Shown here piece after piece: positions 1 through 7,979 of a DNA stretch of 64,000 nt; position 1 is the stretch's first letter, and each line of letters begins with the position of its first letter. A program made the position numbers and the translations under genes. The notes under the pieces were generated by a model. That model made no database searches. It was given only the letters and a program-made list of their open reading frames with translations, and had not been told where the DNA came from. Origin of the DNA: Clostridium sp. 'White wine YQ' (GTDB taxonomy: Bacteria; Bacillota; Clostridia; Clostridiales; Clostridiaceae); the NCBI RefSeq assembly GCF_028728205.1, contig NZ_JAQYUU010000009.1, forward strand, positions 62,001 to 126,000. Direction: 5' to 3'.

Positions 1-2
1 AT

Positions 3-803
3 ATGGTAATAGATGAGATTAAAAGGGCTATTAGTAGGAAAAGTTTTGTTTTTTTTATAATAGCGATGATTACAGTTAACCTGTATGGAATATATAGGAA
101 CATACCTGAGATTATACCTTATTCAGTAGCTTCTTTGTCATTGCAAGAAGCCATTAATTATGGATATTTCAATGAGTTTACAATCTTTACACAAACAAGT
201 TCTATATATATGAATTTCATTCCAATTGTATGCTCTTTTGTATTTGGAATTTCTTTTTTACAGGATAGAAAAAAGGGGTTTAATAAATTTATTAATGTAA
301 GAATATCTAATAAAAGGTATTGCATAAGTAAGTTTTTGGCAGGTGGTATAGTTGGAGGATTAAGTGTAACGTTACCAAGCACAGTTCTATTTTACATTCT
401 TAATGTCTTTATAGGAGGAAGTATTAAAGATACAACAACTGCAGTAGGCGGGATTTTTAACGATATATTGATGTCACAGCCATATATATATGTTTTGCTT
501 TTTTTTGTAGTTGAATTTGTTATTGGGTTTACATATTCCACTATAGCACTGGCAGTTTCAACGATAGTAAATAATGAAATTATAGTTTTGTTAGCTCCCG
601 GGATATTTTTCTATGTGACTAATTATGTAACAGAAACTTTAAGATTACCATTACAATTTAAAACAAAAGTAACTACAGATTTTGTTTTATTAGCAGGTGG
701 TATAAATGGGTATCAATTAATCATGCAATTCATATTTATCACATTAATTTTTGGAATAGCATTTTTCTATTTTTCTAGGAAGGAATATATATATGAGAAC
801 TGA
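3..803 (+). CDS. ABC-2-type permease subunit, possibly 5'-incomplete
   Basis: A 266-residue hydrophobic protein with about six predicted membrane segments and no soluble domain. It looks like the membrane subunit of an ABC-2-type exporter. It is followed, with short overlaps, by two more membrane proteins and an ABC ATPase (2463-3101), so it most likely works with that ATPase. The ATG used lies two bases from the window edge, so an upstream start and the ribosome site cannot be seen. The substrate is unknown. Several small membrane subunits with one ATPase is an arrangement also seen in bacteriocin-immunity and peptide exporters, but that is inference. Confidence 0.6.
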   Translation: MVIDEIKRAISRKSFVFFIIAMITVNLYGIYRNIPEIIPYSVASLSLQEAINYGYFNEFTIFTQTSSIYMNFIPIVCSFVFGISFLQDRKKGFNKFINVRISNKRYCISKFLAGGIVGGLSVTLPSTVLFYILNVFIGGSIKDTTTAVGGIFNDILMSQPYIYVLLFFVVEFVIGFTYSTIALAVSTIVNNEIIVLLAPGIFFYVTNYVTETLRLPLQFKTKVTTDFVLLAGGINGYQLIMQFIFITLIFGIAFFYFSRKEYIYEN

Positions 804-1656
804 TATAAGTATGGTTAGCTTAATAAAGTATAACTTGATGAAATGTTACAATAAGAACTTAGTTATGGGAAGTTTTATAATTACCCTAATTACCTGCAAA
901 GTTTATATGAGTAAGGTTACTGAATATTACAATACAACTGGAAAGGAGGTAAATCAATGGGATTATTTCTTTAGAATATTTTCTAATCCATTTGTTTTAG
1001 TGTGGTTAATAATTCCGTTAATTTTCTTCATAACAGCTCCAATTTCTAACGTAAATAGTGAAAATAAATATATTTACATAAGAGCACTAAATAAATATAA
1101 AATTATAATTTCTAAGCAAATAGCAAATTTAGCAATTATATCAGGAAGTATAGTAATCATTAGTATCTTAATATTTTCTCTAGGTATTTATTACAGTAGG
1201 TTTGGACTTGGGTGGAGTAACGCAATATTAAATGAAAAAAATATTGAGGTTGCCAAAAAGTATTTGTTTTTCAATAATTTTATAGAATTTTATAAACCAA
1301 TAGAAGCAGCTATTTTATCAGTTTTAAAATTTATAGGGACAACTTATTTAATTGTATTGTTGAGGGACTTGATAATATATATTTTCAAAAATTATATACT
1401 TGCAATAATAATATGTTTTATTTACTTACTTATTAATTATAGAGATGTAACAACTCTTAGATATTTTTCAATAGGTGAATTAGGTACACTTTGGTGCCAT
1501 GAGTTTAATGGGAATAAACTTGTTGAAAACTCATTCCCCAATTCATACAAGCTGTCAACGGTTGCTTTTTCTAATGTATTATTGACAATAATGATTATTA
1601 TGTTATTTATAATAGCAATTGCTAGCTTTAGGAGGAGTGAAGTTGAAAACCTATAG
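793..1656 (+). CDS. ABC-transporter-like membrane subunit
   Basis: A 287-residue membrane protein with about six hydrophobic segments, an N-terminal cytoplasmic stretch, and a longer charged loop in the middle. Its ATG overlaps the end of the upstream permease gene by 11 bases, and its own end overlaps the next gene, so the genes are translationally coupled. No family signature could be recognised by eye. The role as a second exporter subunit is inferred from the operon with an ABC ATPase. Confidence 0.6.
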   Translation: MRTDISMVSLIKYNLMKCYNKNLVMGSFIITLITCKVYMSKVTEYYNTTGKEVNQWDYFFRIFSNPFVLVWLIIPLIFFITAPISNVNSENKYIYIRALNKYKIIISKQIANLAIISGSIVIISILIFSLGIYYSRFGLGWSNAILNEKNIEVAKKYLFFNNFIEFYKPIEAAILSVLKFIGTTYLIVLLRDLIIYIFKNYILAIIICFIYLLINYRDVTTLRYFSIGELGTLWCHEFNGNKLVENSFPNSYKLSTVAFSNVLLTIMIIMLFIIAIASFRRSEVENL

Positions 1657-2446
1657 AGTGTTTTTTCTTAATATAAAATATTTAAATAAGAAAATGATAG
1701 TGTATGAGTTGTTTATAGCAATATTATTTGGTTTATATGTGGTAAGTTATTTTCATAATAATTCAAAAGAAATCAGTGTTTGCTTTGGGGATGTCTTTTT
1801 ACTTCTATTTGGAGGTATTGAATATAAAAAAAATTCAATAATTAGTTATTCAACATGGCTTGGATTTATTATAATTTTATATTATCCAATTATAGCATTT
1901 ATATCAAAAGAGATTTCAGAAAAAAAGCTATTTGCCTTTTATAGAATTAAAAAATATAAGTACTGGTATTATTCAAATATAATGAATTCATTACTTAAGG
2001 TGTTTTTATATCTAATATTAATATATGGAGTAGTATTTATAATTGCATCTATATTTATGGGATTTGATGGTATAGTAAAGGCTGATGAATTTAATAGTCT
2101 TAAGACATCAATGCCTCTTAATAAGTTAATTATAAGTATATTTTTGTTAAACTATCTATTTATCTCAGCTATTGTCTTACTTACAATTAGTACTTATCTT
2201 ATAACAAAAAATATTAAAATAGCTACATTGATAATAATAACAATAACATATTTAACTAGTTTCATTGTTAATGGATCTATTGGAAAATTTCTTATAGGAA
2301 ATTTGGCGATGATGAGACAAAATTCTAGTTTTATTACGGGGAACAAGAATATAACATTTACGCATTCAATAGAAGTATTTATTTTTATAATAATTGTTAG
2401 CTTAATTTTAGGGCATCTTCTATATAGAAGAAATATAGAAATATAA
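1643..2446 (+). CDS. ABC-transporter-like membrane subunit, TTG start
   Basis: A 267-residue membrane protein, the third in a row before the ABC ATPase. An AGGAGG ribosome site at 1630-1635 points to the TTG at 1643 rather than the in-frame TTG at 1619 or GTG at 1637. The gene overlaps the preceding one by 14 bases. About six hydrophobic segments are visible. It is probably part of the same exporter; no substrate can be inferred. Confidence 0.6.
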   Translation: MKTYRVFFLNIKYLNKKMIVYELFIAILFGLYVVSYFHNNSKEISVCFGDVFLLLFGGIEYKKNSIISYSTWLGFIIILYYPIIAFISKEISEKKLFAFYRIKKYKYWYYSNIMNSLLKVFLYLILIYGVVFIIASIFMGFDGIVKADEFNSLKTSMPLNKLIISIFLLNYLFISAIVLLTISTYLITKNIKIATLIIITITYLTSFIVNGSIGKFLIGNLAMMRQNSSFITGNKNITFTHSIEVFIFIIIVSLILGHLLYRRNIEI

Positions 2447-2462
2447 CTGAGTGGAGGATATG

Positions 2463-3101
2463 ATGAAAGAGATTGTTATTAGCTTTGAAAAATACACTAA
2501 GAATATAAAGGGGTCAACTATATTAGATAATATAAATTTGCAATTAGAGAAAGGTAACATCTACGGCATTATTGGAAGAAATGGTTCTGGAAAATCAATG
2601 TTATTTAAAGCTTTATGTGGTTTAATTAAGGCATCTGAAGGTAAGGTAAAGGTTAATGGAAAAGAAATAGGAAAGGAAGTTGATTTTCCAGAGAATATTG
2701 GAATTTTAATTGAACACCCAGGATTTTTAGAGCACTTAAGTGGATATGATAACCTGAAGTATTTAGCAGAGATTCAAAATAAAATTGATGAGAAAGACAT
2801 AATTAATGCCTTAGATTTAGTAGAACTAGACTATAAAGATAAAAGAAGTGTAAAAAAATATTCTCTTGGGATGAAGCAGAGATTAGGTATTGCGCAAGCT
2901 ATTATGGAAGATCCTGAAATTATTGTACTTGATGAACCTATGAATGGATTAGATAATGATGGAGTGAAAAAAGTTAGAAAACTTATACTAGAATTGAAAA
3001 ACAAAAATAAAACAATAATATTAGCCAGCCACAATTCTGAAGATATACAGTTATTATGTGATAAAGTTTATGAAATTGATAAAGGGCAAATACAAAATTG
3101 A
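2463..3101 (+). CDS. ABC transporter ATP-binding protein
   Basis: A 212-residue ATPase that powers the adjacent membrane subunits. Visible motifs are a Walker A GRNGSGKS at about residues 38-45, the signature SLGMKQR, a Walker B IIVLDEP, and a switch histidine in LASHNSED. The length is that of a single minimal ATP-binding domain. The frame extends up to a GTG at 2451, but GGAGG at 2453-2457 places the start at ATG 2463 (or 2460). It is most like the drug or lantibiotic-type ABC exporter ATPases; the cargo is unknown. Confidence 0.9.
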   Translation: MKEIVISFEKYTKNIKGSTILDNINLQLEKGNIYGIIGRNGSGKSMLFKALCGLIKASEGKVKVNGKEIGKEVDFPENIGILIEHPGFLEHLSGYDNLKYLAEIQNKIDEKDIINALDLVELDYKDKRSVKKYSLGMKQRLGIAQAIMEDPEIIVLDEPMNGLDNDGVKKVRKLILELKNKNKTIILASHNSEDIQLLCDKVYEIDKGQIQN

Positions 3102-3116
3102 TATAGGAGAAAATGA

Positions 3117-3737
3117 ATGAACAGAATAAAAAGAAAAAATATAATTATAATTGTAACAGTAATAGCTATATTGGTTTCGTTAAAAGTTATTATAAAGCCA
3201 ATAAACCAAGGTGCTAAAAAAATAGAACCAGTGAAAATTAATATTACTGAAAGCACTAAAGAGTGGATGGAGAGATTAGATTCTAAGATTAATGAGATTA
3301 ACAAGGTAGCGAAAGAAAATACTATAACTTGTGATTATGAAAAAGTAGAAGGACAAACATATATAGTCTCAACAGAAAATAAATTACCAGTAGATAATTT
3401 GATTTTTAGATTCTTTTTAAATATTATTGATGAAAATAAAACCGGAGAATTAGGTAGGATTATATTTGATTTGAAAGATGGTAAAAACTTTGATATTAAA
3501 AATTATAAGTTTATAACAGTTTTAATTAATAGTATAACTGAAGAAAAAAGTTATGACTATACAAGTTTTAATGAGAAAATGAAGGATGCAATTAAAAACT
3601 GTAAGACAGTAGGTAAAGGTGAGGTAGTTAATGAAAAGATTGGTGAATATAATATTAAAGTTGAAACTTTTATAAAAAGAGAGAATAACGAACAAGAATT
3701 TAATTTTGAAATTAGAAGGGATTATGATTTATCTTAA
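3117..3737 (+). CDS. Membrane-anchored hypothetical protein after ABC operon
   Basis: A 206-residue protein with one N-terminal membrane segment (about residues 8-28) after a basic stretch, then a soluble and presumably extracytoplasmic domain rich in Lys, Glu and Asn. It starts 15 bases after the ATPase with an AGGAG site at the right distance, so it belongs to the same operon. It could be an accessory or immunity-type component of the exporter, but no homology was recognised. No clear terminator follows. Confidence 0.6.
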   Translation: MNRIKRKNIIIIVTVIAILVSLKVIIKPINQGAKKIEPVKINITESTKEWMERLDSKINEINKVAKENTITCDYEKVEGQTYIVSTENKLPVDNLIFRFFLNIIDENKTGELGRIIFDLKDGKNFDIKNYKFITVLINSITEEKSYDYTSFNEKMKDAIKNCKTVGKGEVVNEKIGEYNIKVETFIKRENNEQEFNFEIRRDYDLS

Positions 3738-3942
3738 ACAAATATTATCAAATATAATACTGAATTTATATAAGTGGACAAATTTTTACGAAGGTTTAAG
3801 TAAGAAGATTAACTTCTAAGATTAAGTTTTTTGATATTACCCAAAACTTAAAGTCCTCCTTAATATTAAACTTAGTTATATATATTATGCTTGTAATATA
3901 TATAATATCAAATCCCTAGTTTTATCAAATAAAACTGTCCCA

Positions 3943-3980
3943 CCTTTCCTATAAATGAATATCATGATATAGGAAAGGAG
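3943..3980 (+). promoter_or_regulatory. Hairpin enclosing the ribosome site of the next gene
   Basis: A perfect 11-base inverted repeat, CCTTTCCTATA at 3943-3953 and TATAGGAAAGG at 3968-3978, continues with ATGA/TCAT inside. The 3' arm contains the Shine-Dalgarno sequence (AGGAAAGGAG, 3971-3980) of the gene starting at 3991. When folded, the mRNA would hide its ribosome site. It could instead be a DNA operator. No T-run follows, so it is not an intrinsic terminator. Confidence 0.6.
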
Positions 3981-3990
3981 ATGTATAAAA

Positions 3991-4374
3991 ATGGAATATC
4001 CAATAATGGAATATCAAATAGGGGAAGATGAAAGAGATGGAAAGTCTTTGCATGATAAGTGTAAAAAATATATGTATTATCATGCTATTTTAAAAATGAA
4101 AGATGGAAAGATGCTTGATGGAATCATTGAAGACATGGATGACGATAACGTTATTATGCTCATTCCAGAAGATATAATGGAAGACGATGATGATGATGAT
4201 GACTATGATCATCACAGACAGCAGTACGGAGGATACGGTTATGGACGTCCTAGAAGAAGACATAGACGCTTTAGACGCAGACGTTTTCCTTTTGGTACTT
4301 TAGCAGCCTTATCCTTATTCCGTTATCCTTACTACTATCCACCATACCCATACTATCCATATTATCCATACTAA
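3991..4374 (+). CDS. Acidic/Arg-rich small protein with Tyr-Pro-rich tail
   Basis: A 127-residue protein of strongly biased composition. It has a compact N-terminal domain (about residues 1-60), an Asp run near 65-71, a Gly-Tyr and Arg-rich middle (RRRHRRFRRRRF), and a C-terminal tail of Tyr/Pro repeats. The modular, low-complexity design resembles spore-coat or other surface-assembled proteins of Clostridia, but this is inference. It is a single gene between a strong RBS hairpin and an intrinsic terminator. Tyrosine-rich tails can become cross-linked in spore coats. Confidence 0.65.
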   Translation: MEYPIMEYQIGEDERDGKSLHDKCKKYMYYHAILKMKDGKMLDGIIEDMDDDNVIMLIPEDIMEDDDDDDDYDHHRQQYGGYGYGRPRRRHRRFRRRRFPFGTLAALSLFRYPYYYPPYPYYPYYPY

Positions 4375-4469
4375 AGCTTAATACTTAGTAAATATGAACT
4401 TAATGAATTATGATTGATAAACATATAGATAAGAAACTTATTAACCATTAGACTAAACATTAATATATA

Positions 4470-4499
4470 AAAAGCTTAATCATTGTATTAAGCTTTTTT
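4470..4499 (+). terminator. Intrinsic terminator
   Basis: AAAAGCTTAAT at 4470-4480 pairs with ATTAAGCTTTT at 4487-4497, followed by a T-run. It ends the Tyr/Pro-rich gene. Confidence 0.8.
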
Positions 4500-4605
4500 C
4501 GTTTTGTAAAATATTTGAAAGTAGAATTAATACCAGATATAATTAAGCAAAGGCAATTTATTACAACATGATAATATAATTAAATATCTTATTGGGGGGA
4601 TAATA

Positions 4606-5052
4606 TTGAAGAAATTATCTGGTATTTTAATTCTAATCATGCTATTAATACTTACAGGTTGTACAAACCAAAAAGTTACTAAAGTCAGCTATACCTATAA
4701 AGGAGAAAATGACCTTTGGACGGCTGAATATAAAGTTAATGGAACTAAAACAATTACAGAGAAGAAGGATAAAAGCGAATATAATAGTGACTATAATAAT
4801 TCATTAATAGTAACCTATAAAAAGGATGTATCAGAATTAGCTTCAATGAAGAGTTTAGAAATATCATATGAAAGCAGTGCCACAGGTGGAAAATCTAATC
4901 AAAGTTTTGATGATAACACTCCAAAGCAAAAGACGTACACCATTAAAACAAGTAGCACGGGATCGGCAATTGAGAGAGAAGATGAAATAATAAAAGTTGA
5001 TATAAATATAGATGGAAAGATTCAAACCATTGAATTAAAGAATGCTAAGTAA
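4606..5052 (+). CDS. Small lipoprotein
   Basis: A 148-residue protein with a lipoprotein signal peptide: positive N-terminus, hydrophobic core and a lipobox LTGC with the lipidated Cys at residue 19. The mature part is a Lys/Ser/Thr-rich soluble domain of unrecognised family. The start is TTG 4606, preceded by a GGGGGGA site at 4594-4600. It is monocistronic. Lgt, which would lipidate it, is encoded at 41663. Function unknown. Confidence 0.75.
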   Translation: MKKLSGILILIMLLILTGCTNQKVTKVSYTYKGENDLWTAEYKVNGTKTITEKKDKSEYNSDYNNSLIVTYKKDVSELASMKSLEISYESSATGGKSNQSFDDNTPKQKTYTIKTSSTGSAIEREDEIIKVDINIDGKIQTIELKNAK

Positions 5053-5060
5053 ATATTATT

Positions 5061-5094
5061 AAAAAAGGGAAGTCTAAATTAAGTAGACTTCCCT
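5061..5094 (-). terminator. Intrinsic terminator, mainly for the minus strand
   Basis: AGGGAAGTCTA at 5066-5076 pairs with TAGACTTCCCT at 5084-5094. The A-run at 5061-5066 gives the U-tract on the minus strand, so it serves the DJ-1-like gene. It may also slow plus-strand transcription from the lipoprotein gene. Confidence 0.7.
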
Positions 5095-5140
5095 AAAATT
5101 TGTATTAATCAACACTTTTCTTTAACAGACTCTTAGTACT

Positions 5141-5725
5141 TTAAAAACCCATCTTACTTTTCACCTTATTACAGTTTTCTTCAGAAGTAAGCAGTTCTAA
5201 TAGCTTAAAAGCAACTGGGAAAGCTGTTGAAGGATTATAAGAAGTAATTATATTTTTATCTACTACAATCGGTTTATTAGGGATAACATTAACCTTAAAT
5301 TCTGCTAACTCTTTTTGTCTTATGCCGTTATTTAAATTATAGGTTGTGGCATTTCTATTAACTAAAACTCCACTTTTGCCTAGGGGTAATGCCCCAACAC
5401 AAATAGAAGCTATTATCTTTCCAGCTTTATCAAATTCTCTAATTATATTTAAGAAGTCTTCACTATAGGCATCTTCATAAAAGCCAGCTTCCTCAAAGCC
5501 TCCTGGTATAGCAAGTGCATCAAACTTATCAATATTAACTTCATTTATAAGCATTTCTGGAATTACTGTAAAGTTAAAAGTACACTTTAACTTTTCTCTT
5601 AGTCCAACAGTTACCAATCTAGTTGATCTATCCCCATCTGTTTCATTCCAACCAATAACATCTGTAAAAACACTTGCTTCTACAGCTTCAAACCCATTAG
5701 CAAGAAGCAATAATACTTTTTTCAT
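5141..5725 (-). CDS. DJ-1/PfpI family protein
   Basis: A 194-residue protein of the DJ-1/ThiJ/PfpI superfamily. It shows an N-terminal beta strand with LLANGFEAVEAS, the PGG turn (about 74-76) and the nucleophile elbow ASICVGALPLG with the reactive Cys at 109. Members act as glyoxalases, deglycases, chaperones or stress proteins, and the exact activity cannot be assigned. The gene is monocistronic with a strong ribosome site (AAGGGGGA) ahead of the ATG and a terminator behind. Confidence 0.9.
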   Translation of the reverse strand: MKKVLLLLANGFEAVEASVFTDVIGWNETDGDRSTRLVTVGLREKLKCTFNFTVIPEMLINEVNIDKFDALAIPGGFEEAGFYEDAYSEDFLNIIREFDKAGKIIASICVGALPLGKSGVLVNRNATTYNLNNGIRQKELAEFKVNVIPNKPIVVDKNIITSYNPSTAFPVAFKLLELLTSEENCNKVKSKMGF

Positions 5726-5850
5726 AAATATCCCCCTTTATCTCGAACTTATTAGTATATTTTAACATAATTATTAATTTTTATAAAAAGCACTATTTTC
5801 CTTGTATTAAATATTTACTGTTTGTCCATAATCATAACGAGGTGATGATA

Positions 5851-5964
5851 ATGGATGAAGAATCATTAAGTGCATTAGTAGTTTTTTCAGTTGCGTTTAT
5901 ACTTCTCTTGGTTTTAGCTTTAATGGATATAGCATTAATGGTATTTATACTTGGGACTTATTAA
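5851..5964 (+). CDS. 37-residue single-span membrane peptide
   Basis: A short frame not obvious to gene finders: MDEESLSALVVF... ending ...FILGTY. An acidic N-terminus is followed by one long hydrophobic helix. A GAGGTGAT ribosome site lies at 5839-5846; ATG 5845 is an alternative in-frame start. The strong translation signal, good hydrophobic moment and clean stop suggest a real small membrane protein. Function unknown. Confidence 0.55.
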   Translation: MDEESLSALVVFSVAFILLLVLALMDIALMVFILGTY

Positions 5965-6036
5965 TAAAGTACTATATTTTTACATTAGAGATTTATATAA
6001 TTAAAATATACAAGTTTTTAATGTAGTGGGGTAGTT

Positions 6037-6336
6037 ATGAACAAAAAACTAAGTTTAAAACTTTCTTTATTTTCTTTAACTTATATAACAGTACTTATTT
6101 TTGATTATTTAAGGCATGAATATCTTTCAAGAACTTCTTTTAAGAATTATTCATGGCTTTCTTATTTTATATATAATTCAAAGGGTGATTTTAAATATTC
6201 CTTAGATGTTATCATAACTTTTATTTTGTTTGTTTTTGTAATTTTTTATTTTATTAGAAACAGACGATTTAATAATTGGATTTTTATCATTTTCCCTATA
6301 ATTTTTATTATTCTACATATAATTTCTCTTTTGTAG
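6037..6336 (+). CDS. Small membrane protein
   Basis: A 99-residue protein with about three hydrophobic segments and a polar loop around residues 33-52. A GGGG-type ribosome site precedes ATG 6037. No family was recognised. It converges with the HxlR gene at a shared bidirectional terminator. Confidence 0.6.
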   Translation: MNKKLSLKLSLFSLTYITVLIFDYLRHEYLSRTSFKNYSWLSYFIYNSKGDFKYSLDVIITFILFVFVIFYFIRNRRFNNWIFIIFPIIFIILHIISLL

Positions 6337-6343
6337 TTTTATG

Positions 6344-6389
6344 AAAAAAAGAGTAGATATCTTTATATAGATACTACTCTTAATTTTTT
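6344..6389. terminator. Bidirectional intrinsic terminator
   Basis: AAGAGTAG..TATC at 6349-6361 pairs with GATA..CTACTCTT at 6370-6381, with an A-run before and a T-run after. It therefore serves both the small membrane protein gene and the convergent HxlR gene. Confidence 0.8.
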
Positions 6390-6402
6390 CATTAAATTAC
6401 AT

Positions 6403-6807
6403 TTATTTTGTTTTCAGCATTTCGTGACATTTATTGCAGGGAAAATCATTTTCCATACAAACATCAATATTACATGTGGAAGTCTTTTTTATATACCCAA
6501 CTCCCCATTCCATAATATGAGACATTACTGGGATAAAGCTTACACCTATAGCCGTTAAGGAGTATTCAACCTTTGGAGGCACTTCTCTATAAACTTCTCT
6601 ATGAATAAGTCTATCATGTTCAAGTTCTCTTAACTGCTGAGTAAGAACTCCCCTTGAGATTGTCGGTATAAGTCTTTGAAGTTCATTAAATCTTCTTGTC
6701 TTATTATGTAAAATCCATAAGATTGTTAGTTTCCACTTCCCCATAAGAATATTTTGAGTTACTGTAACTGGACAAAGATCAGAATTATTATCCAAGAAAA
6801 ACCGCAT
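6403..6807 (-). CDS. HxlR-family transcriptional regulator
   Basis: A 134-residue winged-helix protein of the HxlR/DUF24 family. It contains the typical CPVTVTQNILMGKWKLTILWIL start (Cys at 12) and the RRFNELQRLIPTISRGVLTQQLRELE recognition helix region. The C-terminal tail has an unusual extra Cys cluster (CNIDVC, PCNKC) that could bind metal. Many DUF24 regulators sense electrophiles or quinones through the N-terminal Cys. It is divergent from a flavin-type oxidoreductase (6927), its likely target; two palindromes lie between the genes. Confidence 0.9.
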   Translation of the reverse strand: MRFFLDNNSDLCPVTVTQNILMGKWKLTILWILHNKTRRFNELQRLIPTISRGVLTQQLRELEHDRLIHREVYREVPPKVEYSLTAIGVSFIPVMSHIMEWGVGYIKKTSTCNIDVCMENDFPCNKCHEMLKTK

Positions 6808-6830
6808 CCTTCCTTAATAGTCTTATTTAC

Positions 6831-6872
6831 ATGACTATGTCATATAAACCTGCGTACTTGTAATATGATTAC
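6831..6872. promoter_or_regulatory. Two palindromes, candidate HxlR operators
   Basis: ATGAC-TAT-GTCAT (6831-6843) and GTAAT-ATG-ATTAC (6860-6872) are two perfect 5-3-5 palindromes. Their centres are 29 bases apart, close to three helical turns, between the divergent HxlR and oxidoreductase genes. This suits a pair of dimers controlling both promoters. A -10-like TATAAT sits at 6893-6898. Confidence 0.5.
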
Positions 6873-6926
6873 TTTGATTTTACCATAATACTTATAATAA
6901 ATATTTAAATTAATGAGGTAATTAAA

Positions 6927-7328
6927 ATGGAAGAAGTATTAAAGTTATTAAAAGAAAATCCTAATGGATTTTTAGCAACAGTGGATAGTGGAAAACCTAG
7001 AGTAAGACCTTTTGGTTTTATATTAGAGGAGGAAGGAAAGTTATATTTCTGTACAAATAGCTTGAAAGAAGTCTATAAGCAGCTATTAGAAGTACCTTAT
7101 GTAGAATACTCAGTTATGTCAAAGGATATGATAACTCTTAGAGTAAGTGGAAGAATAAGATTCACTGAAGACTTAGATATGAAAGAGAAGATACTTAATG
7201 TATTTGAACCTATAAAAAAGGGATATAAGACTGCGGATAATCCTATATTAAAGGTCTTTTATATTGAACATGGAACTGCAACTATTGCAGATTTTTCAGG
7301 AAATCCCCCAAAGAAAATAGAATTTTAG
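6927..7328 (+). CDS. Pyridoxamine 5'-phosphate oxidase-like flavoprotein
   Basis: A 133-residue protein of the PNPOx-like split-barrel fold. It has the N-terminal GFLATVDSGKPRVRPFGF strand pair that forms the flavin site, and a conserved GRIRF strand. Such small family members bind FMN, F420 or haem and act as reductases in stress responses; the substrate is unknown. It is divergent from the HxlR regulator and probably induced through it. Confidence 0.85.
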   Translation: MEEVLKLLKENPNGFLATVDSGKPRVRPFGFILEEEGKLYFCTNSLKEVYKQLLEVPYVEYSVMSKDMITLRVSGRIRFTEDLDMKEKILNVFEPIKKGYKTADNPILKVFYIEHGTATIADFSGNPPKKIEF

Positions 7329-7338
7329 AATAAAAAAT

Positions 7339-7364
7339 AGTGAGGAAAATGTAAAGTCCTCACT
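7339..7364. terminator. Terminator between convergent genes
   Basis: AGTGAGGA (7339-7346) pairs with TCCTCACT (7357-7364). The A-rich flank at 7331-7337 gives a U-tract on the minus strand for the CotF-like operon. Confidence 0.6.
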
Positions 7365-7390
7365 TGATTTATTAATCAATCTACAAATTT

Positions 7391-7690
7391 TTATCTTCCC
7401 GCCAGACTTAAGGCAGTTTCAGTAGTTTTCATATCAACTTTAAATTGTTCCTTTAAGTCATGGGCATTATAATAGCCTTTTTTTTCCATATATCTAAATA
7501 TTTTTTCATGAGTAGCAATAGCATGGTTTAATTGATTTCTTAAGGTTTGCCTTACTTCAGGTGAAGTAGTTTCTGTTAGAGCTATTGAGTAATTTCTTAC
7601 TGCACTTTTAGCTGCTACTAAAAAGTCTGTAGCTATTACTTGATCAGTTAACTTATTCATTCCAGTAATGCTTTCTATTATTCCATTCAT
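7391..7690 (-). CDS. CotF-like spore coat protein
   Basis: A 99-residue, mostly helical protein with the pattern of CotF-family coat proteins: TDFLVAAKSAVRNYSIALTETTSPEVRQTLRNQLNHAI, then a terminal EKKGYYNAHDLKEQ region. It is the last gene of a minus-strand cluster (9719 to 7391) and a paralogue of 9133-9495, which carries the same motifs. It is expected on the spore surface. It pairs with the short upstream gene 7721-7942. Confidence 0.8.
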   Translation of the reverse strand: MNGIIESITGMNKLTDQVIATDFLVAAKSAVRNYSIALTETTSPEVRQTLRNQLNHAIATHEKIFRYMEKKGYYNAHDLKEQFKVDMKTTETALSLAGR

Positions 7691-7720
7691 AAAATCACCT
7701 TCTTTTATATGTAATGAAGC

Positions 7721-7942
7721 CTATAGGCCTTGTGATTGTGCGATTGTTGATTTTTCCATAAGATTACTTAGTTCTTTTATATGTTGTTTTCCAGTAGCTA
7801 TATCATCTTTTAAAATCCTCTTTAATTCATCATCAGAAACTAATGGTGACATAGTGACACATTTAGTTAATGAAAGATTTTTTAGGGTTAAAAGCTCATG
7901 TATTTGAATGGTTTCATTTGGCGTAATATATTTATCTTCCAT
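7721..7942 (-). CDS. CotF-like small helical protein
   Basis: A 73-residue protein beginning with the ITPNETIQIHELLTLKN motif and continuing with a second amphipathic helix. It matches the short protein at 9510-9719 in layout (LAPNETMQVHEMLNFK), so the two are paralogues. It lies 30 bases upstream of the longer CotF-like gene. Together they look like two helical hairpins that assemble in the coat. Confidence 0.75.
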   Translation of the reverse strand: MEDKYITPNETIQIHELLTLKNLSLTKCVTMSPLVSDDELKRILKDDIATGKQHIKELSNLMEKSTIAQSQGL

Positions 7943-7979
7943 TTATTTTAAGCCTCCTTATTAGAACTATTTAAAAACA

